Source: Paenibacillus hemerocallicola (GTDB lineage: Bacteria > Bacillota > Bacilli > Paenibacillales > NBRC-103111). Taken from it: a stretch of DNA of 64,000 nt. The first letter of the stretch is position 1. Each line of letters starts with the position of its first letter. Shown here piece after piece: positions 1-8,653 of this stretch. A program made the translations under genes and the position numbers. The notes under the pieces were generated by a model. It made no database searches. It was not told the origin of the DNA and saw only the letters and a program-made list of their open reading frames with translations. Location of the stretch: NCBI RefSeq assembly GCF_006265175.1, contig NZ_VDCQ01000018.1:62001-126000 (forward strand), written 5' to 3'.

Positions 1-125
1 TTATTTTCGCCCATTTTCGCCCATTTGACCGTTTGGTGGTGCTTTAACTGCATGTTTTCCATCTATTTCTCTTAATTTCTCTTTTACCTGTAATTAACTG
101 TACCATTTCCGTTTATTTTGTGAGA
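1..125. repeat. Composite palindromic repeat, copy A (cut by window edge)
   Basis: Two inverted-orientation units of a dispersed repeat are visible: one at about 44-67 (TAACTGCATGTTTTCCA then a TATTTC tail) and one at about 94-119 (TTAACTGTACCATTTCCG). The first bases of the window (TTATTTTCGCCC) look like the tail of a preceding forward unit. The same motif recurs at 4903-5303 and 51144-51335. It lies just downstream of the minus-strand response regulator gene and carries no reading frame of its own. Confidence 0.6.
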
Positions 126-146
126 ACTGAACATCTGCTCTTCCGC

Positions 147-785
147 CTACCGTATGCTTTTTAACATCGTGATCGCTTTCGCGCGATCGTTCGTCCCGAG
201 CTTCTCGTAAATGACGCTGATATAATTTTTTACCGTCCCTTCGGTCAGGTAAAGCTCCCCGGCGATTTCCCGGTTGCTCTTGCGCTCGATGAGCCGCTCG
301 ATCACTTCGATTTCCCGGGGAGTGAATTCCTCCGCCAGCGGCGTGACGGCACCGGCCGACATCTCTCTCAGACGCCCGGCCAGCTTGGCCGCAATCGCCG
401 AAGGGACGAAAAACTCCCCGTTGTCCGCTTCCCGGATAATCGACACCAGCTTCGCCGCATGCAGATCTTTCAGCAGAAAGCCGCTCGCGCCGTTCACCAG
501 TCCGTCTACGATGTACTGATCTTCGGAGAAGGTGGTCAAGATGAGAACGATCGTGTCCGGGTAATCGTCCTTGATTTTTTTGGTGCTGGCAATGCCGTCC
601 ATCACGGGCATTTTAATGTCCATGAGCACGATGCGCGGACGCCATCGCCCAACGGACTCGTACGCTTCCAAGCCGTCCGAGCAGGCGGCGACCACCTCCA
701 TATCTTCTTGCATCCGGATAATCGCGACTAACCCGTCACGGACGATCGCTTGATCTTCGGCAATGACAATCGGGATTTTTCGCAT
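147..785 (-). CDS. NarL/LuxR-family response regulator
   Basis: A 212-residue two-component response regulator. The receiver domain covers about residues 5-120, with the acidic pair E10-D11, the phospho-acceptor Asp near residue 56 in the LMDIKMP motif, and a conserved Lys in the LLKD segment. A LuxR-type helix-turn-helix follows at about 150-207 (FTPREIEVIERL, then EGTVKNYIS). Length and order are standard for the NarL family. It starts 6 bp after the hybrid kinase gene, so the two are surely co-transcribed. The second kinase core of that protein (HisKA_3 type) is the class that normally phosphorylates NarL regulators. Its targets cannot be read from the window. The neighbouring peptidase gene or genes outside the window are possible. 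Confidence 0.93.
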   Translation of the reverse strand: MRKIPIVIAEDQAIVRDGLVAIIRMQEDMEVVAACSDGLEAYESVGRWRPRIVLMDIKMPVMDGIASTKKIKDDYPDTIVLILTTFSEDQYIVDGLVNGASGFLLKDLHAAKLVSIIREADNGEFFVPSAIAAKLAGRLREMSAGAVTPLAEEFTPREIEVIERLIERKSNREIAGELYLTEGTVKNYISVIYEKLGTNDRAKAITMLKSIR

Positions 786-791
786 GCCCGC

Positions 792-3700
792 TTACCTCCT
801 TTCGATCGGAAGGATGATTTCGAGCCGGCAGCCCGTCACCCCGTCGGTGCCGATGTGGAATGTGCCATGCCAGCGCTCCGCTTGCCGCTTCATAGCGGTC
901 AGACCGAGTCCGAGCTTGCCAGGCTTGTAGGGAAGCCCGTCGTTCTCCAGTACGAACTCGATATGACGGCCCGTCTGCCTTAACGCAAATTTGAACCACT
1001 TGCATCGGCCGTGACGGATGCCGTTCGTTATCCCCTCCTGAAGAGCGCGGTAAATCCATTTTTCCTGCTCGGGCGGCAGAGCGGGCGCGATAGGTTCGAT
1101 ATGTCGCTCAATGACGACTTCCGCGTATTTCTCCGTATCCTGAACGAGCTTGATCAACGAGGAGAACAAATCCAAATCATCCGATTGCTCGTACAGCATA
1201 TGGACGGACTGGCGCATTTCCCGTAGCCCTTGGCGAGTCAATTCGCAAGCCGATTGCAGCTTCTCCGCCGCCGTTCGGACATCCTTTTCCGTCATCATCA
1301 TCGCGACCTCCATCTGTACGATCGAAGCGGTAAGCGTATGTCCCACTTTATCGTGAATGTCCCGCGCAATGCGGCTTCGTTCCTCCAATACGGAAATTTC
1401 CGACAAGGCGCGCGCCGTTTCCCGCATTACGGCTTCCAATTTGTCCGTCCTAATCGTCAATTCCTTCTCCAATGAACGATTCCACTGGGCCAGTCGCAAA
1501 TGCATGCCGATCCTGGCCAAAAGCTCCCGCTTGTCGGCCGGCTTCGGGATATAGTCGTTGGCTCCCAGCTCGAAAGCCTCGGTCAAATCGGCGATCTGGT
1601 TTTTGGCCGACAGGAACAAGACGGGCATCTCCCCCGAATTGTATTCGGTTCTGATCTGACGGCAAATTTCAAAGCCGGAAATATGAGGCATCATAATATC
1701 GAGCAAAACGATATCCGGCTTAACCCCTTCCCGAATCCAGCGGATAGCCTCCAGACCGTTGCATGTTTCCATGATTCGGTATGTTCCGCCAACAAAGTTG
1801 ACGAGCACTTGAATGTTGATCGGATCGTCATCGACGATCATGACGGTAGGCGCTTCCGCCTGCCCGTCCCGCACGGGTTTCGCCGCCGGCGCGGGAACCG
1901 CTGCCGCTGTCTCTCCTTCCATCTCTATTTCAATCTCTTTTTCCGCCGCTACCTCCGACGCTGCGGGGATTTCGTCAGGCTCCGGGTGAAGCTCCTTCGG
2001 CGGAACGGCCGACGGCAATGTAAAGGTGAAGACCGAGCCTTTGCCTACGGTGGAATTAACCGAAATGCTGCCTTGCTGCAATTCGACCAGCTGCTTCGTA
2101 ATCGCAAGTCCGATGCCGGTCCCGCCATGACGCTCCATCACCGAATCCAATTGCTCGAACGACTCGAAAATCCGGTTCAGTCCGCTTTCCGGAATTCCTA
2201 TGCCCGTATCCGCGATCTGTACGGCGACATACGTGTCCCCTGGCTGTGCGGTCACGCTTATGAAGCCTTCGTCCGTAAACTTGATCGCATTGCCGATCAA
2301 ATTATGCAAAATTTGCTGCATTCTATTCTCGTCCGCATGGACGAACAAGTCGACCGGGACGCGATTTTCCAGGGCAAGCCCCTTTTTGGAAGCGATCGGC
2401 TGCAGCAGCGCCAGTACAAGCTCCGTCATTCTAGCGACGTCCACCACGACCGGCCGGATATGGAGATCTTTATTTTTGAGCTTGGCAAAATCGAGAATGT
2501 CGTTGATCAGATGAGACAGCCGGCTGCCGCTCGTCCGGATCAATTGAAGCATCCGCTTGGCCTGAGGGGACGGTTCCCCCAGCGTGCCGTCCAGCAAAGA
2601 TTCGGTTATGCCGATAATGCCGACGAGCGGAGTCCGCAGCTCATGCGACGTTTTGGCCAGAAATTCGTCCTTCAGCTTGTCCAGCGACAGCAATCGTTCG
2701 GACAACCGCTCGACTTGCGCAAACGATCTGGAGAAGCGGATCGACAAAATGACCGATTGCAAAAAGATGACGAAGAGCACCCCGTATTGCAGCAATGCCG
2801 GAGTCGGGATTACGGTCAGGCGCGACAACATATCGTTCAGCGCGGCCAGCAAAATGACGATAAAACCGGCAAGAAACAAATATGCCCCGTCCTGACGGGC
2901 CCGCGCCGCCCGAATGACGGCGTAGATCGAGTAAAGCATGAAGAGCAGCGCCGCGATTTCGAACGGCAGCAGCGTTATGTCGTACACGCGAATGCCGCTC
3001 ATCGCTACGAGCAAAGCCAATGCGGTACAAAACCATTGCATAAACCGCGCTATCGATTTGGCTACGTGGGACGGAAACAAATGATAGATAAACGACGCGA
3101 GAGCGAACAGCCCGACATAAACGGTCAAATAAGACAGCTTGGCCCACCACGCCCAGGAAATGCCCGGATAAAGGTCGATCGCGAACCTGGAATTCGAGAG
3201 CAGGGTGCGGACGGCGATGCACAGACAAAACAGGGAGAAATAAAGCGGGGACTTGTCCTTTCGCCGCAGCGCATACAAAATAACATGATAGCCCGACATC
3301 ATGAGCAGCGCGCCGAAAACGAGACAGTCCTCCATCACTTCCCGCTGCTTCATCGCATGGAGCCGCTCCGTTGTGCCGATAACGAATCCGCTGACGAGCC
3401 CGCCTTGGGGATTGTTGAAATTGGACAGCTGGATCACCATCTCGATCCGGTCGCCGACCGGGCCGATGTCGATGACCGAAGAGGAAGCGAACCGCGGCAC
3501 TTCCTCTTGCCGGGTATGGCCGGGCTGGCCGAACGACCGCACCGGCTTGCCGTTCACCCAGATGTTGGCGGCGGAATAAGCATAGATCAGCTTGATGCCC
3601 ATCTGCGCCTCGCTGCGATTGCCGGTAATGACAAGCCGGTAGGTGGCATAACCGTAGCGCGGCAAATGGCCGCCCTCCGCCGCATATTCGCTCCAAAACG

Positions 3701-3956
3701 AGGGCACGCCGATGAAACCGGTTATGGGCGGTCGGGAGTTCAGGAAATCATTCGGCGCCAGAAGCCGGTTCCAATACAACTCCCACTCCCCTTCAAGGGG
3801 AACCGGACCGTCCGAAGCCAAATCCCACTCGGACAAATTCAATACCCCTTCGCGTACCGAGGGGGGAACGGAGCCCCCGTTCGCCGCCTGAGCCTCCGCC
3901 GCTGTCGCAAACAAGACGATAAAGACGATCAGACCGGACATCCAGAAATGCTTCAT
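792..3956 (-). CDS. Hybrid sensor kinase with two kinase cores (7TMR-DISM, HisKA, REC, HisKA_3)
   Basis: A 1,054-residue membrane sensor kinase. A signal peptide (about 1-24) is followed by an extracellular DISM-type jelly-roll domain (30-195) and seven transmembrane helices (about 210-405). Then comes a classical HisKA domain with SHELRTP (His438) and an HATPase (N box near 552, DTGIGIP near 583, GGTGIGLA near 611). A receiver domain has Asp753 in LLDIMMP. After a coiled coil a second, NarL-type kinase core appears, with RDIHDKVGH (His868) and a C-terminal HATPase ending in the LGLGL motif near 1015. The DISM/7TM part is thought to bind carbohydrate-like ligands in this family. The gene sits between the peptidase gene (19 bp gap) and its response regulator (6 bp gap). 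Having two complete kinase cores in one chain is unusual. Confidence 0.93.
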   Translation of the reverse strand: MKHFWMSGLIVFIVLFATAAEAQAANGGSVPPSVREGVLNLSEWDLASDGPVPLEGEWELYWNRLLAPNDFLNSRPPITGFIGVPSFWSEYAAEGGHLPRYGYATYRLVITGNRSEAQMGIKLIYAYSAANIWVNGKPVRSFGQPGHTRQEEVPRFASSSVIDIGPVGDRIEMVIQLSNFNNPQGGLVSGFVIGTTERLHAMKQREVMEDCLVFGALLMMSGYHVILYALRRKDKSPLYFSLFCLCIAVRTLLSNSRFAIDLYPGISWAWWAKLSYLTVYVGLFALASFIYHLFPSHVAKSIARFMQWFCTALALLVAMSGIRVYDITLLPFEIAALLFMLYSIYAVIRAARARQDGAYLFLAGFIVILLAALNDMLSRLTVIPTPALLQYGVLFVIFLQSVILSIRFSRSFAQVERLSERLLSLDKLKDEFLAKTSHELRTPLVGIIGITESLLDGTLGEPSPQAKRMLQLIRTSGSRLSHLINDILDFAKLKNKDLHIRPVVVDVARMTELVLALLQPIASKKGLALENRVPVDLFVHADENRMQQILHNLIGNAIKFTDEGFISVTAQPGDTYVAVQIADTGIGIPESGLNRIFESFEQLDSVMERHGGTGIGLAITKQLVELQQGSISVNSTVGKGSVFTFTLPSAVPPKELHPEPDEIPAASEVAAEKEIEIEMEGETAAAVPAPAAKPVRDGQAEAPTVMIVDDDPINIQVLVNFVGGTYRIMETCNGLEAIRWIREGVKPDIVLLDIMMPHISGFEICRQIRTEYNSGEMPVLFLSAKNQIADLTEAFELGANDYIPKPADKRELLARIGMHLRLAQWNRSLEKELTIRTDKLEAVMRETARALSEISVLEERSRIARDIHDKVGHTLTASIVQMEVAMMMTEKDVRTAAEKLQSACELTRQGLREMRQSVHMLYEQSDDLDLFSSLIKLVQDTEKYAEVVIERHIEPIAPALPPEQEKWIYRALQEGITNGIRHGRCKWFKFALRQTGRHIEFVLENDGLPYKPGKLGLGLTAMKRQAERWHGTFHIGTDGVTGCRLEIILPIERR

Positions 3957-3975
3957 ATCCGCAGCCGGTCAAGCC

Positions 3976-4590
3976 TCATGGCGTTACCAGCATCTCCTCG
4001 CCCCAGCTGGCCCCGTTTTGCAGGCGAATATGGCCCGGCGATGCGAAATCCTTCGGTTCGTAGTCGTTGGGAACCCGTTCTTCGGACAGCAGCCCCATCC
4101 GGATATAGGTGGCCGCGACCAGCTTGCTGCAGAAAAAATCCGCATAAGACGTTTTGATGCCGACCTTCCCCTCCAACACCTCGAAGTACATTTTGGCCTC
4201 GCTGGGAAATACGGCATCGTGAACTTCGCCGATAAACGCGTTCAAGGCGTCGATCATCTCCGGGGAACGCTTAACGTTCAGCTTTCGGATGGCGAACAAC
4301 GTATCCGTATTGTTGCTTACATCGGTCGCAATCCGGTCGATCAGTCGGACAAGCTGCGGACCCGTCTTCTCGACGTGGAACCGGACATCCTGCAATTGAT
4401 CGGCCGTTGTCGATTCCCAGAGCAAATTTTGCCCGTCGGCCGTACGTACGACCATGCCCACATGCGACCATTGACAATCTTCCAGTTTTTCGACAAGCCG
4501 GCTTCCCGCCACGATCCCATGGCAAAATAAAAGATCGCCCGTTTCCAGTTGATCCGCAATTTGACTGTATGCAACCTTGTTGAGTTCCAT
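3976..4590 (-). CDS. YiiX/YebB-like permuted NlpC/P60 cysteine peptidase
   Basis: A 204-residue protein of the permuted papain-like NlpC/P60 group (YiiX, YebB, Poxvirus G6 type). The N-terminal GDLLFCHG segment and WSHVGMV supply the catalytic His (about residue 43). The catalytic Cys is about residue 154 in DFFCSKLV, which is the His-before-Cys order typical of this group. There is no signal peptide. Members act on amide or ester bonds of lipids or peptides, and the substrate here is unknown. The start is supported by a GGGGGA ribosome site. It is the first gene of a three-gene operon with the hybrid kinase and response regulator, so it may modify something linked to that signalling system. 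That link is inferred only from position. Confidence 0.8.
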   Translation of the reverse strand: MELNKVAYSQIADQLETGDLLFCHGIVAGSRLVEKLEDCQWSHVGMVVRTADGQNLLWESTTADQLQDVRFHVEKTGPQLVRLIDRIATDVSNNTDTLFAIRKLNVKRSPEMIDALNAFIGEVHDAVFPSEAKMYFEVLEGKVGIKTSYADFFCSKLVAATYIRMGLLSEERVPNDYEPKDFASPGHIRLQNGASWGEEMLVTP

Positions 4591-4902
4591 TACGTTCCCC
4601 CTTCATCAGATTAGGATTCGACCACTCGCCTCTCGAGTGGATGATGCGATATCTCCCGCCTTTCCGCCTGTATTTTCCATTATATCACAGCTGCGTGAAC
4701 TATCGCGCCGCCTAATGAAGGACGGCAGCCAAAGTCCGCCATCCCTCTGCGAGTAGTCTCATTAATTATGCTATAGCGGCGTCCGCGATATCGTGCTGCT
4801 CGTCATAGCCTTCGCCGGCAAAGAAGTGAGGATCGAGCAGTTGGACTAAGAGAGAGAGTGTGTGAGCTTCTCCCCCTTAAAGGCCGGTGGACAACTCGAG
4901 CG
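4591..4902. other. Gene-less leader region upstream of the peptidase-kinase operon
   Basis: No convincing gene is seen. The first part must hold the promoter and 5' leader of the minus-strand operon. A short perfect hairpin, CCACTCG/CGAGTGG with a 5-base loop, lies at 4622-4640. A plus-strand open stretch ending in TAA near 4849 could be the tail of a lost gene, but it has no recognisable similarity and may be chance. Confidence 0.4.
4622..4640 (-). promoter_or_regulatory. Hairpin in the 5' leader of the peptidase-kinase operon
   Basis: Seven perfectly paired bases (CCACTCG and CGAGTGG) around CCTCT, about 32 bases upstream of the peptidase start codon on the minus strand. It could be an operator palindrome or an mRNA leader hairpin. 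No T-run follows it, so it is not a terminator. Confidence 0.3.
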
Positions 4903-5303
4903 AACTGGAATACATGCAGTTATTTTGGTGAAGACTTGCCTGGCTGCCGTAGTGAACTGGAAAATGTACAGTTATTTCGATCGTTTACGCCCATTTCTCG
5001 GTGTGATGGCAATTCACCTGCATATTTTCCAGTTATTTCAGCAAATTTCGCGTTTTTCCTGAATATAACTACATATTTTGAGGCTATTGAAAAAGTCTGC
5101 AAAGCGAGAAAGCGCCGGAGACAAGAGGTGGAGGAAGGCGCTCTACATCCATTAAAATCGTGTTGTATTTAAAATTTTTTTACGGTTACAACACGATTGT
5201 AAAGTCAACCGCTTCGCTTTCCGCACATTTCCCCCACCTCTTTTTGTAGTGCAAATCTCTCTTTTTGACTTATTCAACAACCTGATATTTTACAGTTAGT
5301 ATA
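4903..5303. repeat. Composite palindromic repeat, copy B (interrupted by a MITE)
   Basis: Four units with the core TGGAAAATRYRCAGTTATTT occur in the order forward, forward, reverse, reverse: about 4903-4926, 4955-4978, 5015-5039 and 5066-5079. The fourth is cut in two by the 205-bp insertion at 5080-5284 and resumes at 5285 (ATATTTTACAGTTAG). The same four-unit architecture is present at 51144-51335. It lies between genes, with no coding potential. Function unknown; the whole unit could fold into a long cruciform or hairpin. Confidence 0.7.
5080..5284. mobile_element. MITE-like insertion with 7-bp target duplication
   Basis: A 205-bp non-coding element. Its left end (GAGGCTATTGAAAAAGTC) and right end (read inward, CAGGTTGTTGAATAAGTC) are imperfect terminal inverted repeats. 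The similarity runs about 55 bases inward to AGAGGTGGAGG on the left and AGAGGTGGGGG on the right. A perfect 12-bp inverted pair (AATCGTGTTGTA and TACAACACGATT, at 5156-5167 and 5187-5198) lies in the centre. ATATTTT at 5073-5079 is repeated at 5285-5291, consistent with a 7-bp target-site duplication. No transposase is encoded, so movement would need one in trans. The parental IS family is not assigned. Confidence 0.75.
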
Positions 5304-5485
5304 TGGGGGACGAGCTTCCGTTGGCGTAATTCCGTCGCTCTGCTTGGAGTTCATCGCCGCCGTTCCAAAAGTAGCGCGCCAAGCCCTTTCGCATCGCGCG
5401 CAGCTCCCGGCGCCGGTGTTTTACTGCATGATTGCGGTCGATCGACCACATGGCGACTGCTTCCCGACACGATAACGGTCGCGCC

Positions 5486-8416
5486 TCACTCGCGCTTCGG
5501 CTTGAAGCCCACCGGAGGGACGCCCCAATATTTGCTGAACGCCTTGGAGAAATTTCCGGCATCCTTGAAGCCGCAACGGGAAGCGGTCTCGTATACCTTA
5601 TGGCCCGCTTCGAGCAGCTTCTTGGCCCGCGTCATCCGGATCGTCATGACGTAGTCGGAATAGGCGGCTCCGGTTTCCTTCTTGAACAGGCGGCTCAAGT
5701 GAAACGGGTGCAGGGCGAATCGCTCGGCCATCGTATTCAGCGACAAGTCCTTGTCCGGCTCGCGCTCGACGATGGCGACCAGCTCGCGGACGACCGGATG
5801 CTTCGCCGCAGGGCGGCGCTCTTCGGTGTGCCGGACGAGCCGTCCTAGGAGCCGCAGCAGCAGCTCATACCCTTGCTCGGGCGATTGGAGCTGCGCCAGC
5901 GCGGCCGTCGTATCCGCCGCTCCGCCGAATACGTCTCCGGCATCCCATCCGCTCCGCTCCGCGTGCCGGACGATCAGGTGGCAAGCATTCATGACATGCA
6001 GCGGCCAGATCGCGCTCGACGACCCGGTCTTCATTTTCGCCCTCCACCATGCCGCGAGAGCCGGTTCCGCATTATGCAGCACGCCCGTGTCCAAAGCGGC
6101 GACGAACGCTTCATCCGTTCCGTCTTCTCCTCTTCCGACGCCGCCGTCGACCGGCACTGTTCCGGAGCGACTTACGGCGGCGGGAATGCGCTTCGGCGGA
6201 TGCACGATTTCGACGTACACTTCCGATTCCCCGGATCCGGCCTCTTCCACATGCAGTCTCACCGTTCCCGCAAGCCGGTCGTATCGCCAGCCGCGGAACG
6301 GATCCGCTTTGATCCTCCTAGTCTGATCCGGACGGCGCTGTCCGCCCACCCGGACAGCCGCGGGCTTGCCCTCCATATGGACGATCAGCTCGTAGCTGCG
6401 GTTGCGGACCATACCGGCATAAGCCCCCTCGCGTCGCGAAATGCGCACGGTCGTCGTCTCGCGGTTCGCCTCGCATAGCATTCTCGTTCGGGCGAAACCT
6501 CCGTCCAAATAGTCGAAGGTGGCTCCGTCGTCCTCGTATAGCACAAACTCGCCGAGCGGGCCGGGGTAAATATCCAGAGTAAGCGTCTCTACCCGCAATT
6601 GGCCGATATAGTCCATCGACGGCCACATCGGAACGATCGCTCCGGCGCGTACGAACAGAGGGCCGCCCGCTCCCGGGGGAGCGGTGTAGGCGATCCACTG
6701 CGGACCGCTGTAGCGCTCCCCGGTCCAGTAGTCGTACCAGTTCCCTTCCGGCAAATATACTTGATCGGTATACACGGCAACCAGCAAGGAATCCCCCAGC
6801 ATGTATTGCCGGCTCAATTCTCGGCAATTCCGGTCATCGGGATACAGGAGAGGCATGGCGCGGGTAATCGGCATCCCGGTACGGGCGGCTGCATGCGCCG
6901 CCGAATACAGGTAGGGAATGAGACGATAGCGCAGCCGGGCATACCGCTGGAACAGCTCCTGCAGCGGCTGCTCCAGAAAATCCGGATGATGGAAATGATC
7001 CTGGCTGTGGATCCGCGACCATGCGAGCAAAAAATCGGAATGAATGCCCTCGCGGGTAATCAGGTGCATATTCGTCGACGCGTTGGCATGACCGGACAGC
7101 CCGTAATTCAATACGGCCGCGATCGCATGTCTGGCGTTATAAAACGTGCCCGCCGTACTGGCGACAAACTGCTGCATGCCCAAATAGCCTTTTTCCATAT
7201 GAATGACCGGCCGCTTGTTCGTCTGCCGGCGGAAGCCGAGATGCATCTGCTTGCCGAGCAAAACCGGATACAGATGGTGAAGCTCCGCGCTCGTCATGCC
7301 GTTGCCCCATATCCGGTCCGGATGGCTGAACATCGGGTTTTTCATGCTGAGAACGAAGGCGGATATGCCGTCATCGACAAACTTGCGCAAATGATCGTAC
7401 CACGCCTCCTCGGGTTCTTCGCACTCCCCGTCCGTTTTGTCCGCGGCCAACCGTTCCTCTAGCAAGGTCAGATCGTAATCGCAGCCCAGGGTCAGGCTGA
7501 GCTTGAAGCCCTGCTTCTGCAAGATGCCGATAAACGAGACTTGACGGAGAAGATCGTTCGTGCTCGTCGGGAACCGTTCCGGATGCCAGCGCTTGGCGGT
7601 CGAATAGTCGTTGACCGTCTCCATCCAATCCGCGCTCAGGCCGATCAGGTCGCAGGGCGTTCCGGACCGGCGAAATTTGATCGCGTCGTCGAGCACATCC
7701 CTGGCGCTCGACTTTACACGCGGGCAGAAGTTCAGACCGTACATCCAGATCGGCAACAGCTGCGGCTTTCCCGCAACGTCCGTATACGCTTCGAGCAGTT
7801 GGGCGTAGCCGGTTCCGACGAATAGAAACAGATCCAGCTCGCCCGACGGCCCTTCTATACTCAGAATGTCATCGGTCGCGGCGCCGATGTCGAACGTATG
7901 CCGCCACGTCGTATTCACCATGACGGCCCATCCCCCGGAGCTCATCAGAAAAGGAATGGGGGCGCTCGCCCACAAATCCTGCTCCGCCCACATCGGCACG
8001 CGCAAGCCGCGCCGATCCAACTGCTCGGGAACGACGTTGCCGAGTCCGTACAAGGACTCGTCGGCATTCAGCGAGAAGCGCGCTCCGAACCCCCCCGCCG
8101 AGCCGGACCAGGGCGGACAGCACGTGCGAAGCCGCTCCCTTCCGTCCGGACCGTACAGACGCAGCTGCCCGTCGTTCCCGTCGATTTGCAGCGTTGCCCG
8201 CCCGGCCCGTATAGTCGTGACGTCACCGCATACAACTGAGAGGCTCTCGTCTACCGACTCGGTGATAGCGTTTACAATTCGATACCGGATCAGCGGCGAC
8301 TCCGGGAAAAGCCCCGTATCATTCATCCGAATCCGAAAGGTGCCGGAAGCGACTGCATCCGCCACGATCCATCCCCCGTTCTCCAACGAAATCCGGGCAT
8401 CCGTCACTCTGTCCAT
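5486..8416 (-). CDS. GH31-like domain fused to AraC DNA-binding domain, catalytic residues substituted
   Basis: A 976-residue cytoplasmic protein with no signal peptide. Residues about 5-740 follow the glycoside hydrolase family 31 plan: N-terminal beta-sandwich, TIM barrel from about 225 to 520 (landmarks PERFPTS, KQGFKLSLTLG, GLSG, ARLRYRLIPYLYS), then beta-sandwiches including the FVLYEDDG segment. The C-terminal 100 residues (about 875-973) are an AraC-type double helix-turn-helix. The usual nucleophile motif (xDxxE after GxxGF) reads VLSMKN, placing Ser357 at the nucleophile Asp and Asn360 at the Glu. After GLSG the usual acid/base Asp is Asn449. Catalysis is therefore probably lost and the barrel may serve as a sugar sensor. 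ATG at 8416 is favoured over a GTG at 8422 by spacing from GGGGG. It is divergent from the esterase-lipoprotein operon, its likely target. Confidence 0.87.
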   Translation of the reverse strand: MDRVTDARISLENGGWIVADAVASGTFRIRMNDTGLFPESPLIRYRIVNAITESVDESLSVVCGDVTTIRAGRATLQIDGNDGQLRLYGPDGRERLRTCCPPWSGSAGGFGARFSLNADESLYGLGNVVPEQLDRRGLRVPMWAEQDLWASAPIPFLMSSGGWAVMVNTTWRHTFDIGAATDDILSIEGPSGELDLFLFVGTGYAQLLEAYTDVAGKPQLLPIWMYGLNFCPRVKSSARDVLDDAIKFRRSGTPCDLIGLSADWMETVNDYSTAKRWHPERFPTSTNDLLRQVSFIGILQKQGFKLSLTLGCDYDLTLLEERLAADKTDGECEEPEEAWYDHLRKFVDDGISAFVLSMKNPMFSHPDRIWGNGMTSAELHHLYPVLLGKQMHLGFRRQTNKRPVIHMEKGYLGMQQFVASTAGTFYNARHAIAAVLNYGLSGHANASTNMHLITREGIHSDFLLAWSRIHSQDHFHHPDFLEQPLQELFQRYARLRYRLIPYLYSAAHAAARTGMPITRAMPLLYPDDRNCRELSRQYMLGDSLLVAVYTDQVYLPEGNWYDYWTGERYSGPQWIAYTAPPGAGGPLFVRAGAIVPMWPSMDYIGQLRVETLTLDIYPGPLGEFVLYEDDGATFDYLDGGFARTRMLCEANRETTTVRISRREGAYAGMVRNRSYELIVHMEGKPAAVRVGGQRRPDQTRRIKADPFRGWRYDRLAGTVRLHVEEAGSGESEVYVEIVHPPKRIPAAVSRSGTVPVDGGVGRGEDGTDEAFVAALDTGVLHNAEPALAAWWRAKMKTGSSSAIWPLHVMNACHLIVRHAERSGWDAGDVFGGAADTTAALAQLQSPEQGYELLLRLLGRLVRHTEERRPAAKHPVVRELVAIVEREPDKDLSLNTMAERFALHPFHLSRLFKKETGAAYSDYVMTIRMTRAKKLLEAGHKVYETASRCGFKDAGNFSKAFSKYWGVPPVGFKPKRE

Positions 8417-8653
8417 CTCCACGCCCCCTTGGCGTTTTCCATTGCTTCCATCATAACATGCCGGCCAGAAAAATGTTATCGAATCACATGAAATAGCGAT
8501 GCCAAATCAGTTATCAATTCACATCCGTTCGTTATGAAATACCATATACGAGACATCTCCGCATCTTCTATACTTGGCTTACCGCGGTATAAAGATATCG
8601 ATTACCATTGCGGGGTCTTGAAAGGAAGGGAAGAAAAGGAGGGAGCGAGCCCA
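8417..8653. promoter_or_regulatory. Divergent intergenic region, GH31-AraC versus esterase operon
   Basis: This 237-bp region separates the minus-strand GH31-AraC regulator from the plus-strand esterase gene and must hold both promoters. A plus-strand open stretch runs in frame from 8534, but the strong AAAAGGAGGG site at about 8635 places the real start at 8654. It is the natural place to look for binding sites of the regulator. No clear direct-repeat operator was identified by eye. Confidence 0.45.

Noticed and set aside
1500-4157. An 885-codon open frame on the plus strand opposite the hybrid kinase gene
   Set aside because: It is the mirror of a GC-rich real gene, has no ribosome site, and its composition (many Arg, Gln, His) is typical of antisense frames. 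The kinase on the minus strand is complete and unmistakable.
4777-4849. Short plus-strand open stretch ending VRIEQLD, a possible gene tail
   Set aside because: It is too short and without recognisable similarity; it could be chance.
5296-5562. Minus-strand 88-codon frame beside the GH31-AraC gene
   Set aside because: It overlaps the end of the GH31-AraC gene, lacks a ribosome site and has no recognised domain.
5486-8416. Calling the GH31-AraC protein an active alpha-glucosidase
   Set aside because: The aligned nucleophile and acid/base positions are Ser and Asn, so activity cannot be assumed.
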